Shown one piece after another: positions 29,149-38,458 of a stretch of DNA of 64,000 bases (its first letter is position 1; the number at the start of each line of letters is the position of its first letter). The position numbers and the translations under genes are program-made. The DNA is from an uncultured Flavobacteriales bacterium (lineage in GTDB: Bacteria; Bacteroidota; Bacteroidia; Flavobacteriales; BACL11), in NCBI GenBank assembly GCA_943788405.1, contig CALSQD010000001.1, forward strand, positions 393,200-457,199, given 5' to 3'. The notes under the pieces were generated by a model that ran no database searches, was not told where the DNA came from, and was given only the letters and a program-made list of their open reading frames with translations.

Positions 29149-29156
29149 CAAAAGTA
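29149..29156 (-). promoter_or_regulatory. -7 promoter element of the acyl-CoA dehydrogenase-DUF3817 pair
   Basis: TACTTTTG on the minus strand ending 20 nt before the ATG at 29128; it fixes the choice of start. Confidence 0.55.
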
Positions 29157-29191
29157 TGTATTTTAAAGCTAAAAAAAGAGTTCTTAAAAGG

Positions 29192-29199
29192 TATATTTG
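29192..29199 (+). promoter_or_regulatory. -7 promoter element of the DUF4271 gene
   Basis: TATATTTG ending 20 nt before the ATG at 29220; divergent from the acyl-CoA dehydrogenase promoter. Confidence 0.5.
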
Positions 29200-29219
29200 C
29201 ATTCGGAATAACAAGAATA

Positions 29220-29864
29220 ATGATTGCGCTAACAAAAACCATTTTTAATCAGGATATCATAGTAGTACTACTTACTATCTCTTTTTTTTTAATTGCCCTG
29301 CTTAGAGCGTCCTATTGGAAACATGCAAAACTACTTTTTATGGGAGTGTTTGCCCAACGCTATGCAAATCAGTACTTAAGAGAGGAAAATGCATTTACCG
29401 AGAGAGTTAATTTTATTACTTTTTTATTGATGGTAATTAATTTTTCTGTAATTCTACTGAAGTTAACTGCTACAACTACTTTACTTGAAGTAATCTATTT
29501 AATAGGTATAGTTGCGTTATTTTTTATCCTGAAAATTGGATTAATGTATATATTTGGTAAAATTTTCATGTTAAAAGACATTGCAAAATTAGGTGTATTC
29601 TTTTCATTTCTATTTGATAGATCATTAGGGTTTTTTCTTTTCCCATTAGTAGTAGTACTTTGTTTTTTTGCATTTAAAATCACATCACTTCTTTTTGTAT
29701 TGATTAGTGTAGTTTGTGCTATTTTATTCTTGCTAAAATTATTTTGGTTATGGAAGATAGGAACAAGTGGGTTTGGACTTTCGAGTTTCTATATATTTTT
29801 ATATCTTTGCACGCTAGAAATTTTACCACTCCTAGCACTAGTAAAGAGAGTGTTTTACCAATAA
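29220..29864 (+). CDS. DUF4271 family membrane protein
   Basis: ATG 29220 gives 214 aa (an earlier in-frame start at 29130 lies upstream of the -7 element). It has about six membrane segments and the DUF4271 pattern FAQRYANQYLREENAF near residue 45. Function unknown. It lies 13 nt upstream of hemD on the same strand, an arrangement I associate with Bacteroidota genomes. Confidence 0.82.
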   Translation: MIALTKTIFNQDIIVVLLTISFFLIALLRASYWKHAKLLFMGVFAQRYANQYLREENAFTERVNFITFLLMVINFSVILLKLTATTTLLEVIYLIGIVALFFILKIGLMYIFGKIFMLKDIAKLGVFFSFLFDRSLGFFLFPLVVVLCFFAFKITSLLFVLISVVCAILFLLKLFWLWKIGTSGFGLSSFYIFLYLCTLEILPLLALVKRVFYQ

Positions 29865-29877
29865 AAATGCGTGAAGA

Positions 29878-30642
29878 ATGGCCGAAAAAAAGCTAAAAGT
29901 AAAATCAATTTTAATTTCACAACCTGAGCCAGAAGGAAAGTCTCCTTATGATGCAATTGAAAAAAAGCATAAATTAAAGATAGATTATAGACCTTTTATG
30001 CATGTTGAAGAAATTAGTGCTCAAGAGTTTAGAGAGCAAAGAATCTCTATCCTTAATCATGATGCTGTAATTTTTACATCTAAAAATGCAATGGATCATT
30101 ATTTTGGAATGATGGATAAATTAAGATTGAGAATTCCTGATTTCACAAAATACTTTTGTGTTTCTGAAGCAATTGCACATTATTTACAAAACTTTATTAC
30201 TTACCGTAAGCGTAAGGTATTTACAGGAGAGCAAACACTTGCTAGTTTAATTCCAGTAATGCAAAAACATAAGGATTCAAAATTTTTATTCCCTTGTTCA
30301 GATGTGCTTAAAAAGCAAATGAATAAGTCATTAGAAGAAAGTGGATTAGAGTATACTAAGGCTCAAATGTATAAAGTAGCTTGTTCTGATTTATCTGATT
30401 TATCTGATGTTAAATATGATGTGTTGGTATTTTTTAGCCCTACAGGGATTAAGTCCTTATTAGAAAATTTCCCAAATTTTGACCAAGGAGAAACAAGACT
30501 TGCAGTTTTTGGTCCTACAACAATTAAATCAGTTGAAGAAAATGGTTTAAGAGTAGATATTGCAGCACCAAATAAAAAGGCGCCATCAATGTCAATGGCT
30601 TTAGACCAATATATTAAAGAGGCAAATAAAAGAAGGAGGTAA
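29878..30642 (+). CDS. hemD: Uroporphyrinogen-III synthase
   Basis: Cyclises and inverts ring D of hydroxymethylbilane to give uroporphyrinogen III in heme synthesis. The family is divergent; here the 254-residue protein has the two-domain HemD pattern with ILISQPEPEGKSPYD at the start, AVIFTSKNAMDHYF, VSEAIAHYL, and the conserved VFFSPTGIKSLLENF followed by LAVFGPTTIKSVEENGL. It ends in a strong terminator. No other hem genes are in the window. Confidence 0.9.
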   Translation: MAEKKLKVKSILISQPEPEGKSPYDAIEKKHKLKIDYRPFMHVEEISAQEFREQRISILNHDAVIFTSKNAMDHYFGMMDKLRLRIPDFTKYFCVSEAIAHYLQNFITYRKRKVFTGEQTLASLIPVMQKHKDSKFLFPCSDVLKKQMNKSLEESGLEYTKAQMYKVACSDLSDLSDVKYDVLVFFSPTGIKSLLENFPNFDQGETRLAVFGPTTIKSVEENGLRVDIAAPNKKAPSMSMALDQYIKEANKRRR

Positions 30643-30665
30643 TTTCTTTTTCAAATAAATAATTT

Positions 30666-30691
30666 AAAGGAGCTTTCGAGCTCCTTTTTTT
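30666..30691 (+). terminator. Rho-independent terminator after hemD
   Basis: A 9-bp stem AAAGGAGCT / AGCTCCTTT with a stable TTCG tetraloop followed by a run of T. It lies 24 nt after the hemD stop and just before rnpA. Confidence 0.9.
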
Positions 30692-30704
30692 GTAATTTTA
30701 TCAG

Positions 30705-31079
30705 ATGTTTAAGTTTCCAAAAAAACAAAAGCTGTGCAATGAAACAGCAATAAAAAAAATGTTTTCTAACGGAAAATCATTTGTAGTTGAACCTATTCGT
30801 TTAGTATGGAAACTGGAAGATGATTCGGATGAAGTGCCAATAAAATCAATTATTGTAGTTCCTAAAAAAAAGCTAAAACTAGCTGCCAGTAGAAATATGG
30901 TAAGAAGAAGAATGAAAGAGGCTTACCGATTGCATAAATCAGAGTTAGAATCACTTTTGAAAAGTAAAGATATTCAATTGAATATTGCTATTATTTATCA
31001 GAAAGAAGAAATATTATCATATAATACAATAGAAGAAAAAATAAAATTAATTTTAGGCCGTTTAAGTGAAGATTTATGA
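30705..31079 (+). CDS. rnpA: Ribonuclease P protein component
   Basis: Protein cofactor of RNase P that matures the 5' ends of tRNAs. The 124-residue protein has the RNR signature [17 protein letters not shown] and the usual basic character. Its stop overlaps the yidD start (ATGA), the conserved rnpA-yidD pair. rpmH and yidC, the usual neighbours in many phyla, are absent here. Confidence 0.95.
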   Translation: MFKFPKKQKLCNETAIKKMFSNGKSFVVEPIRLVWKLEDDSDEVPIKSIIVVPKKKLKLAASRNMVRRRMKEAYRLHKSELESLLKSKDIQLNIAIIYQKEEILSYNTIEEKIKLILGRLSEDL

Positions 31080-31297
31080 GTATTATCTTTTCCTTTATTT
31101 TTAGAGCAATAATTGTGTTTTATCAAAAAGCAATATCCCCTTTATTGCCACCAAGATGTAGATATACACCAACTTGTTCGGCTTATGGTTTAGAAGCAAT
31201 AACAAAATATGGACCTTGGAAAGGAGGGGGGTTGACTTTAAAGCGAATATTAACTTGCCATCCATGGGGAGGACATGGACATGATCCGGTACCTTAA
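31076..31297 (+). CDS. yidD: Membrane protein insertion efficiency factor YidD
   Basis: A 73-residue protein with the full YidD signature: [19 protein letters not shown], three conserved cysteines, and [15 protein letters not shown] at the end. It is thought to assist YidC-dependent insertion at the inner membrane. Overlaps rnpA by 4 nt. Confidence 0.95.
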   Translation: MSIIFSFIFRAIIVFYQKAISPLLPPRCRYTPTCSAYGLEAITKYGPWKGGGLTLKRILTCHPWGGHGHDPVP

Positions 31298-31307
31298 AAA
31301 AGAAATT

Positions 31308-32954
31308 ATGAAGAAGAAAATTAAAATTATTATTTTAGGAATTGCACTTGCAATTACCTCAGTTGTATCAGTAGGTTTTACTGATAACTATTTTGAGATT
31401 TCAAAAAACTTAGACATTTTTACGACCCTTTATAAAGAGCTTAATACTTTTTATGTTGATGAAACTGATCCTGGAAAATTAATGAAAGAAGGGATTGATA
31501 AAATGTTAAAATCATTAGACCCTTACACAACTTACATTCCCGAATCAGAGATTGAAGATTTCCGTTTTATGACAACAGGGCAATATGGTGGTATTGGAGC
31601 CATGATTACAAAACGAAAAGAGTTTGTTTTTATAAGTGAACCTTATGAGGGTTATCCTGCACAAAAAGCAGGGTTGATGGCGGGAGATAAAATTTTGGAG
31701 ATAAATGGAAAGTCAGCCAAAGGAAAAACAACTGAAGAAGTAAGTAAGGTTTTAAAAGGGCAGCCAAATACTTCCGTTACTTTATTGATAGAACGACCTC
31801 ATTTGAATAAACCTTTTGAAGTTACTTTTGACAGAGAAAAAGTATCAGTAAAAAGTGTGCCTTATTCAGCTTATGTTAAAGATGGAATTGGATACATAAA
31901 ACTTAGGAGTTTTACCAGAAATTGTAGTAAGGATATAAAAAATGCAATAGAAGATTTAAAGAAAGAAGAGGAATTAAAGGGTTTAATTTTGGATTTAAGA
32001 AGTAACCCAGGAGGGCTCTTAAATGAATCAGTTGATATTGTAAATCTTTTTGTAGAAAAAGGAGAGGAGGTAGTAAGTACTAGAGGAAAAATTAAATCCT
32101 GGGAGAAATCATATATTGCAAATAACAAGCCTTTAGATACTGAAGTTCCTTTAGCTGTTTTGATTAATTCCTCTTCCGCTTCTGCTTCAGAAATTGTTTC
32201 AGGAGCAATACAAGACTTAGATAGAGGAATAGTTATTGGACAAAGAAGTTATGGTAAAGGCTTGGTGCAACAAACCCGAAAATTATCCTACAATTCTCAA
32301 CTAAAACTGACTGTTGCTAAATACTATATTCCTAGTGGGAGGTGTATTCAGGCATTGGATTATTCCAATAGAAATGAAGATGGAAGTGTGGGTAAGGTAG
32401 CAGATTCACTAATGACTGCTTTCCAAACAAAAAATGGGAGAGAGGTGTTTGATGGTGGTGGAATTAATCCTGATATAATTACTAAAACGGGAACTTTTAG
32501 TAATATTATTATCTCCCTTTTAAAGGAGCGTTTATTTTTTGATTATGCTACTGATTTCAGATTTGAAAATGACAGCATTTCAAAAGATTTTATTTTCTCA
32601 GACAGCAACTTTGAAAATTTTGTTGAATATCTTTATGGCAAAGAATATACTTATAAAACAAAAACAGAGGAGGCGCTAGAAAAGTTAAAGGAGAAAGCTA
32701 CTGACGAGAATTATTTTGAATCGTTAAGTGATGAGTATGACGCTTTACTTGCTCAGTTAGTTGCTAATAAAGGAGATGATTTATTCACAAGTAAAGAGGA
32801 TATAAAAGAGATTCTTACAGGAGAGATTAGAAGTAGATATTTTTATCAAATTGGACGAATTGAAGCTGCCTTAAATTTTGATCCTGAATTAGAAAAAGCA
32901 ATTGAAATATTGCAAAATAAAGAGGAGTATAATGATATTTTAGGGAATCAATAA
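31308..32954 (+). CDS. S41 family C-terminal processing peptidase (CtpA/Prc-like)
   Basis: Periplasmic serine protease of 548 aa from ATG 31308. This start gives an N-terminal membrane anchor (KIIILGIALAITSVVSVGF) and lies 10 nt past the yidD stop; a longer frame from 31275 would overlap yidD. Next come the S41 N-terminal helix region (DNYFEISKNLDIF), a PDZ domain (about residues 90-165, with GYPAQKAGLMAGDKILEING) and the protease core with the Ser motif SSSASASEIVSG and the Lys motif RSYGKGLVQ. Likely substrates are envelope proteins. Confidence 0.93.
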   Translation: MKKKIKIIILGIALAITSVVSVGFTDNYFEISKNLDIFTTLYKELNTFYVDETDPGKLMKEGIDKMLKSLDPYTTYIPESEIEDFRFMTTGQYGGIGAMITKRKEFVFISEPYEGYPAQKAGLMAGDKILEINGKSAKGKTTEEVSKVLKGQPNTSVTLLIERPHLNKPFEVTFDREKVSVKSVPYSAYVKDGIGYIKLRSFTRNCSKDIKNAIEDLKKEEELKGLILDLRSNPGGLLNESVDIVNLFVEKGEEVVSTRGKIKSWEKSYIANNKPLDTEVPLAVLINSSSASASEIVSGAIQDLDRGIVIGQRSYGKGLVQQTRKLSYNSQLKLTVAKYYIPSGRCIQALDYSNRNEDGSVGKVADSLMTAFQTKNGREVFDGGGINPDIITKTGTFSNIIISLLKERLFFDYATDFRFENDSISKDFIFSDSNFENFVEYLYGKEYTYKTKTEEALEKLKEKATDENYFESLSDEYDALLAQLVANKGDDLFTSKEDIKEILTGEIRSRYFYQIGRIEAALNFDPELEKAIEILQNKEEYNDILGNQ

Positions 32955-32955
32955 A

Positions 32956-34131
32956 GTGAAAAACCAAATTCAACAAGGATTATTTATCTTGTTAGGAGTC
33001 TTCATCCCAACTTCAATAGCCATAACAAACTTAATTATTGGTTTGTTGTGTTTATCTTGGATTCTTGAAGGAAATTTCAAATCCAAATTTGACTTTATAA
33101 AGTCATCAAAATGGATGCTTTCTATTTTTGCATTAATAGGATTGTATGCTTTGGGCATGCTTTGGGGAGATAATCATTTGAATGCAGAATGGCAATTTCA
33201 AAGACTAGCCTTATTACTTATTTTCCCTGTTTTATTAAGCATGGAATTGAAGCAAAAAACGATTAAAAGGGCAGTAATGGCATTTTTAGGAATAAATTTT
33301 ATTGCAGCAATTCTAGCTATTTTAATAAACTACAATATTATTCAGCCATTATATGAATTGATTTTTTTTATGAAGTATAAGTGGGGAGTCTCGGCATTCT
33401 TGCCTTATAACTATCATAATGTGTTATTGTTTTTTTCTTCTTGTATTATCTTATTTCTACTTTTAGAAGGGAAAGTAAGGTACAGAGCTTTGTTTGTGGT
33501 AATGCTTTTGGTTTACGCTTATAGTATTTTTACAGAACTAGGTAGGGCAGGACAAATACTAATGATTATAGTTTCACTTTGTTATATTTTGTTTTATAAT
33601 TATAAGAACTATATGAGATTAATAATGATATTATTTCTCTTTATTACTTTTCAGGCTGCAATGTATCATACTTCTTCAGAGTATAAAGGTAGAGTAGATA
33701 TGTTAAGTAGCATTGTTGTTAATAAAGGAATAAAGGGAAAAGGAGGCGTAGAGGATATACGATATGTTTTTGTTAAGGAATCTGTGAGAAAGATATTAAA
33801 AAACCCGATACTTGGTTACGGAACAGGAAGTTTTGGTACAATTTTTAATAATGAAGTTGATTCAGATTATTTGTTTTATACACACACAACACCTCATAAT
33901 AATTATTTATATGTTTGGTTTGAATTAGGGATATTAGGGCTTATATTATTGCTATCTATCTTTTATCATCAAATAAAGGAATTGCTTAAAAAGCAATATG
34001 GAATTCATAGGGCTTTACTCCCACTATCTTTTATGTTTTTGATGCTTGTTGATTCCTACTTTTTTATTTTTACTCTTACAGTTTGCTATATTTTTATGTA
34101 TACTATTTATAGTAAATATCAAGAAGAATAA
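32956..34131 (+). CDS. O-antigen ligase / Wzy-type membrane protein
   Basis: A 391-residue protein starting at GTG 32956, one nt after the protease stop codon. About eleven hydrophobic segments, and a large loop with the Wzy_C/ligase landmark TTPHNNYLYVWFELGILG near residue 315. Family members join O-antigen or related glycans to lipid A core or polymerise them. No other polysaccharide genes are adjacent, so the glycan is unknown. The last 13 bp overlap the 3' end of the convergent alr gene. Confidence 0.82.
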   Translation: MKNQIQQGLFILLGVFIPTSIAITNLIIGLLCLSWILEGNFKSKFDFIKSSKWMLSIFALIGLYALGMLWGDNHLNAEWQFQRLALLLIFPVLLSMELKQKTIKRAVMAFLGINFIAAILAILINYNIIQPLYELIFFMKYKWGVSAFLPYNYHNVLLFFSSCIILFLLLEGKVRYRALFVVMLLVYAYSIFTELGRAGQILMIIVSLCYILFYNYKNYMRLIMILFLFITFQAAMYHTSSEYKGRVDMLSSIVVNKGIKGKGGVEDIRYVFVKESVRKILKNPILGYGTGSFGTIFNNEVDSDYLFYTHTTPHNNYLYVWFELGILGLILLLSIFYHQIKELLKKQYGIHRALLPLSFMFLMLVDSYFFIFTLTVCYIFMYTIYSKYQEE

Positions 34132-35198
34132 ACTCGTTTGATTCTTCTGTTTAGAGTAGAAAAAATCTCATAAGGGATTGTTTCTAATTTTTTAGCAATT
34201 GATAAAACGGTATTTTCTTTACCAAAGATAATAACTTCATCTCCTGTTTTAACTCCGGTATTACTTAAGTCAATTGTACAGGAATCCATGCTGATTTTTC
34301 CAAGGATAGGGGAAGAAATATTATTCACTAAAACTGTTCCATTTTTTTCGCTCAATTTTCTATTCAGTCCATCTGCATAGCCAAAAGGAATAATTCCAAC
34401 TTTCATGTCTTTATTAGCTGTGAAAGATGATTCATAGCCAACCCCCTCTCCTTTTTTAATAGACCTTACTTGTGAAATAACACTTTTTAGAGTGCTGATT
34501 TGTTGTAGGTTTTTATCATCTGAAACTCCATAAAGACCAATTCCAAGGCGTACCATTTCATATTCTTTATTTGCGAATCTTAATACTCCGTTTGTATTTA
34601 AAATATGACGGTCAACTTTATGTCCAAGGAGTGTGAAAAATGAAGTGCATATATTTTCAAAATTGGTAAATTGTTCCTTGGTAAAGTCATCTTTTTCAGG
34701 ATTGTCAGTAGCAGCTAAATGTGAGCAAATACTTTGCAGTTTTAGTTTTGGGTATTTTTTTAGTGTTTCTGCAAGTAGCTCTATTTCATCAGGGTTAAAC
34801 CCATAGCGATTCATCCCTGTATTGAATTTAATGTGGATGTTGATTTCAGTATTTAGTTCTCCATATAATTTCAGTAATTTAAAGTTGTAAATTACAATAT
34901 CAAGCTTATTAGCTATAATTTTCTGTACGCTTTTTGTTCCTGGGTTTGCAATAATAATTGGAATATTAATACCACTTTCTCTTAAGCGACTTCCTTCTTC
35001 AAAATCAGCCACCCAAAGTGCATGCACCCCTAATGATTCCAATTTTTTGGAAAGCACAATATCTCCATGCCCATAAGCGTAAGCCTTTACGACAGCAATA
35101 ACTTTAGTATTAGCTGCTAACTTACTTTTTAGGTAATCAAGATTACTTTTTAAATAACTAGTATTTACCTCTAATATGGTTTCATGAGTAATTTCCAT
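34119..35198 (-). CDS. alr: Alanine racemase
   Basis: PLP enzyme that interconverts L- and D-alanine for peptidoglycan. The 359-residue protein has the PLP-Lys motif VIAVVKAYAYGHGD at residues 33-46, RLGIGLYG, and the second catalytic Tyr in GVGYESSF. It follows tdk by 3 nt on the same strand. Family length is normal. Confidence 0.96.
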   Translation of the reverse strand: MEITHETILEVNTSYLKSNLDYLKSKLAANTKVIAVVKAYAYGHGDIVLSKKLESLGVHALWVADFEEGSRLRESGINIPIIIANPGTKSVQKIIANKLDIVIYNFKLLKLYGELNTEINIHIKFNTGMNRYGFNPDEIELLAETLKKYPKLKLQSICSHLAATDNPEKDDFTKEQFTNFENICTSFFTLLGHKVDRHILNTNGVLRFANKEYEMVRLGIGLYGVSDDKNLQQISTLKSVISQVRSIKKGEGVGYESSFTANKDMKVGIIPFGYADGLNRKLSEKNGTVLVNNISSPILGKISMDSCTIDLSNTGVKTGDEVIIFGKENTVLSIAKKLETIPYEIFSTLNRRIKRVYSS

Positions 35199-35201
35199 AG
35201 C

Positions 35202-35777
35202 CTATTTCATTTTCTCGGAAAAACAACTTCTGCATAAAGGCTTGTATTCTTCTTTTTCGCCAATTTTTACAAGAGCAGTGTCGGTAGTTTTTCTGTAGGA
35301 ATGGTTTGCAATCCCATTACAATCAATACAGATTGCATGTACTTTTGTTATATGCTCAGCAATTGCTAAAATTTGTGGCATCACTCCAAAAGGTTTACCT
35401 AGAAAATCCATGTCTAAGCCTGCAATAATAACCCTTACTCCAGTATTTGCTAATTCATTCACCACAGCAACTAAATCATTGTTAAAAAATTGAGCTTCAT
35501 CAATTGCAACAACTTGTGCCTTATTAGCTAATTTCAGAATATTATTAGCAGAATCAACAGGTGTAGCTTGTATTGTGTTCTCATCATGAGAAACTACTTT
35601 TTGAATATCGTATCGCTTATCAATTTCAGGTTTAAAAACAGCTATGTTTAATTTTGCAAATTGAGATCTTTTCAATCGTCTTAATAGTTCTTCTGTTTTG
35701 CCAGAAAACATAGAACCACAAATTACCTCAATACTTCCTTTTTGTATAGGATGATTTATTTGTGATTCTAAAAACAT
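35202..35777 (-). CDS. tdk: Thymidine kinase
   Basis: Type II thymidine kinase of the pyrimidine salvage pathway. The 191-residue protein has the P-loop GSMFSGKTEELLRR (residues 21-34), the DEAQFF motif carrying the catalytic Glu, and the zinc-binding pairs CIDC and CRSC. First gene of a tdk-alr pair. A TACTTTTG -7 element is 31 nt upstream. Confidence 0.97.
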   Translation of the reverse strand: MFLESQINHPIQKGSIEVICGSMFSGKTEELLRRLKRSQFAKLNIAVFKPEIDKRYDIQKVVSHDENTIQATPVDSANNILKLANKAQVVAIDEAQFFNNDLVAVVNELANTGVRVIIAGLDMDFLGKPFGVMPQILAIAEHITKVHAICIDCNGIANHSYRKTTDTALVKIGEKEEYKPLCRSCFSEKMK

Positions 35778-35796
35778 TTAGCGTAATTTGTTTTAT

Positions 35797-35816
35797 TAAG
35801 TTTGCTAACAAAAGTA
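35797..35816. promoter_or_regulatory. Face-to-face -7 elements of tdk (-) and the DUF2279 gene (+)
   Basis: TAAGTTTG on the plus strand (35797-35804) and TACTTTTG on the minus strand (35816-35809) are separated by four bases, giving an imperfect palindrome with TTTG/CAAA at its centre. Each would direct transcription across the other, to the DUF2279 ATG 33 nt away and the tdk ATG 31 nt away. Confidence 0.5.
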
Positions 35817-35837
35817 TAAAAAGCAATTCCATTTTTT

Positions 35838-36725
35838 ATGAATTTTAAAAGTTTGTTTTTATCTCTTCTAGTACTATCTTTTTCAATAAATATATTTGGA
35901 AAATCGGATACTACAAAAATTAATTCAGGAAGAGTTTTGATTGTAAGTAGTAGTTTGGCAGCTGCTTTAGGTGGCTCGTATTTGTATGTTGAAAATGCAT
36001 GGTGGTCAGATAAACAATCAACATTTTCTTTTGATGATGGAGCTGATTTAACTTATGCGTTAAATGTTGATAAAGCAGGGCATTTTATGGGTGGATTATA
36101 TGCAGCTGATCTTTTTTCTAGTTCATTTAGGTGGACAGGAATGAATGAAAGCCAATCTCTTTGGTATGGTGCAGCATTCGGTTCTGGGTTACAATTAGCA
36201 ATTGAAATGAAAGATGCTTATGCTCCTCATTGGGGTTTTAGTAAATGGGATTTAGCTATGGGATCAATGGGTGCTTTCTGGCTAGTTGCTCAATATTATA
36301 ATGATGATTTTAAAGCAATAAATTTTAAAATGTCTTATTATAAACGCTCTAATATCTATTGGGATTTGGATAAGCAAAGGGGAAAAGAACCTAATAAATA
36401 TGCTTGGCAAGATGATTATCCTAATCAAACCTATTGGCTAACTTTTGATGTGAATCATTTTGTAGAAACTTGTTGTTGGCCCGATTGGTTAAATGTTGCC
36501 GTAGGGTTTGGGATTGATGATAATCAGTTCCTAAATTCAAGTAACACAAAGATGGGAGGGAATAATGAATGGTATATTGCTTTGGATTATGATGTTCCTA
36601 AACTTTTAAAAAAGTGGAATAGTCCAACAGGAAAAAAGGTAAAACATTGGTTGAATTATTTCCATTTTCCTGCACCCACAATAAGAATTAGTCCAAAATT
36701 AGAGATATATCCTTTATTCCTATAA
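35838..36725 (+). CDS. DUF2279 family protein (YfiM-like), exported
   Basis: The 295-residue protein has a signal peptide (to NIFG) and the DUF2279 pattern: LNVDKAGHFMGGLYAADLFSS near residue 75 and AIEMKDAYAPHWGFSKWDLAMGSMGA, where family members have conserved D, H, E and D residues in membrane-associated helices. The C-terminal third (HFVETCCWPDWLNVAVGFG) looks like beta-strands of an outer-membrane-type domain. Function unknown. Confidence 0.8.
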   Translation: MNFKSLFLSLLVLSFSINIFGKSDTTKINSGRVLIVSSSLAAALGGSYLYVENAWWSDKQSTFSFDDGADLTYALNVDKAGHFMGGLYAADLFSSSFRWTGMNESQSLWYGAAFGSGLQLAIEMKDAYAPHWGFSKWDLAMGSMGAFWLVAQYYNDDFKAINFKMSYYKRSNIYWDLDKQRGKEPNKYAWQDDYPNQTYWLTFDVNHFVETCCWPDWLNVAVGFGIDDNQFLNSSNTKMGGNNEWYIALDYDVPKLLKKWNSPTGKKVKHWLNYFHFPAPTIRISPKLEIYPLFL

Positions 36726-36734
36726 ATTTGTAAG

Positions 36735-37403
36735 ATGTCAAAATTATATTTAATACCTACTCCAATAGGAAATTTGGAGGATATAACCCTTAGAGCATTA
36801 CGCCTTTTAAAGGAGGTGAATATAGTTTTAGCAGAAGATACCAGAACAACAAAAAAACTATTTTCTCATTATGAAATTGATACTCCTTTAGCAGCTTTTC
36901 ATATGCATAATGAACATAAGGTTTTAGAAAAATGGATTCTTAGATTGAAAGCTGGGGAAACGATTGCCCTTGTTTCTGATGCAGGAACTCCTGCTATTTC
37001 TGATCCTGGTTTTTTATTGGTTCGTGAATGTGTGAAAGAAGGAATTGAAGTAGATTGCTTACCGGGTGCAACAGCTTTTGTCCCAGCTTTAGTAAATTCA
37101 GGATTACCATCAGATAAATTTATTTTTGAAGGTTTTTTACCTGTGAAAAAAGGAAGGCAGACAAGATTAAAAATATTAGCTGAAGAAGAAAGGAGTATGG
37201 TTTTTTATGAGTCTCCACATAGAATTGTAAAAACATTAAGTCAGTTTGCTGAATATTTTGGAGAAGACAGATTGGTTTCCGTTTCAAGAGAAATATCAAA
37301 AATGTTTGAAGAAACAAAAAGGGGATCTATGAAAGAGGTAAAAGAATATTTTGAAGAGAAAAAACCTAAAGGAGAGTTTGTAATAATAGTTGCAGGAAAA
37401 TAA
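36735..37403 (+). CDS. rsmI: 16S rRNA (cytidine1402-2'-O)-methyltransferase RsmI
   Basis: SAM-dependent tetrapyrrole-methylase-fold enzyme that 2'-O-methylates C1402 in the ribosomal P site. The 222-residue protein begins LYLIPTPIGNLEDITLRALRLL and has AEDTRTT, SDAGTPAISDPG and VFYESPHRI. It is a little shorter than the E. coli enzyme at the C-terminus, as is common. Its stop overlaps the DAHP synthase start (TAATG). Confidence 0.96.
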   Translation: MSKLYLIPTPIGNLEDITLRALRLLKEVNIVLAEDTRTTKKLFSHYEIDTPLAAFHMHNEHKVLEKWILRLKAGETIALVSDAGTPAISDPGFLLVRECVKEGIEVDCLPGATAFVPALVNSGLPSDKFIFEGFLPVKKGRQTRLKILAEEERSMVFYESPHRIVKTLSQFAEYFGEDRLVSVSREISKMFEETKRGSMKEVKEYFEEKKPKGEFVIIVAGK

Positions 37404-38458
37404 TGGAGATTAAAAAATTTATAAATAAAAAACCTTATTTGATTGCTGGTCCTTGTAGTGCTGAATCAAGAGAGCAATTATTAGCTATTGCAAAATTAGT
37501 TGAAGGAACTGCTGATGTTTTTAGAGCAGGAGTATGGAAACCAAGAACAAAACCTAATTCATTTGAAGGTATAGGAACAGAAGCACTAGCCTGGATGAAG
37601 GAGGTAAAGCAAGAAACAAACTTAAAAGTTACCACTGAAGTTGCTACTGCAAAGCATGTAGAGTTATGTCTTGAAGCAGGAATTGATATGCTTTGGATTG
37701 GTGCAAGAACAACTGTAAATCCTTTTTATGTGCAGGAAATTGCTGAGGCATTGAAGGGAGTTGATATACCTGTTTTTGTAAAAAACCCAATACACCCTGA
37801 ATTAGGTTTATGGATGGGTGCATTTGAACGATTAAATAATGTTGGTATTAAGCAATTGGCAGCAATTCATAGAGGATTTTATAGCTATGAAAAATCAGTT
37901 TTCAGAAATGATCCTAAGTGGGAATTGCCAATAAAATTAAGAAAAGAAGTTAGGGATTTACCAATTATTTGCGACCCAAGTCATATTGCAGGAAAAGCAA
38001 CTTTAATTGAAGATATTGCCCAAACAGCAATGGATATTAATTTGGATGGATTGATGATTGAAACCCATAATAATCCTCATTTAGCATTGAGTGATGCCGA
38101 GCAACAAGTTACCCCAGAAAAATTAAAAAATATCATGCAAAATTTAGTGTTGAGAGATACTAAATTAAGAGATGAACAATTTAAAGATCAGCTATTAAAT
38201 TTCAGAAATCATATAGATAAATTTGATAAGAATATTATAGAATTACTCAATAGCAGAAAAGATATTGTGAAACAAATTGCAGATTTTAAAAATGAAAATA
38301 AATTAACTATTTTTCAAATTGAAAGATGGTTTGAAATTTTGTCAACAAGAAAAGAAAATGCAAAATTATTAGGTTTAGATGAAGAAATGGTTGAGGAAAT
38401 ATTTGCTTTAATTCATAAATACTCTATCCTTACTCAAACCAAAATAATGCGTAAATAA
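37403..38458 (+). CDS. Bifunctional DAHP synthase / chorismate mutase
   Basis: First step of the shikimate pathway (PEP + erythrose 4-phosphate) fused to the first step towards Phe and Tyr. Residues 1-255 form a type I-beta DAHP synthase (YLIAGPCSAESREQL, FRAGVWKPRTKPNSFEG, CDPSHIAGKA). Residues 265-351 form a type II (AroQ) chorismate mutase helix bundle (LNFRNHIDKFDKNIIELLNSR). The C-terminal CM fusion is typical of Bacteroidota and gives feedback control by prephenate in characterised examples. Coupled by TAATG on both sides to rsmI and recJ. Confidence 0.94.
   Translation: MEIKKFINKKPYLIAGPCSAESREQLLAIAKLVEGTADVFRAGVWKPRTKPNSFEGIGTEALAWMKEVKQETNLKVTTEVATAKHVELCLEAGIDMLWIGARTTVNPFYVQEIAEALKGVDIPVFVKNPIHPELGLWMGAFERLNNVGIKQLAAIHRGFYSYEKSVFRNDPKWELPIKLRKEVRDLPIICDPSHIAGKATLIEDIAQTAMDINLDGLMIETHNNPHLALSDAEQQVTPEKLKNIMQNLVLRDTKLRDEQFKDQLLNFRNHIDKFDKNIIELLNSRKDIVKQIADFKNENKLTIFQIERWFEILSTRKENAKLLGLDEEMVEEIFALIHKYSILTQTKIMRK

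Noticed and set aside
29802..29809. TATCTTTG promoter-like element upstream of hemD
   Set aside because: It lies inside the 3' end of the DUF4271 gene with no -33 match; hemD is only 13 nt downstream of that gene and can be read through from its promoter.
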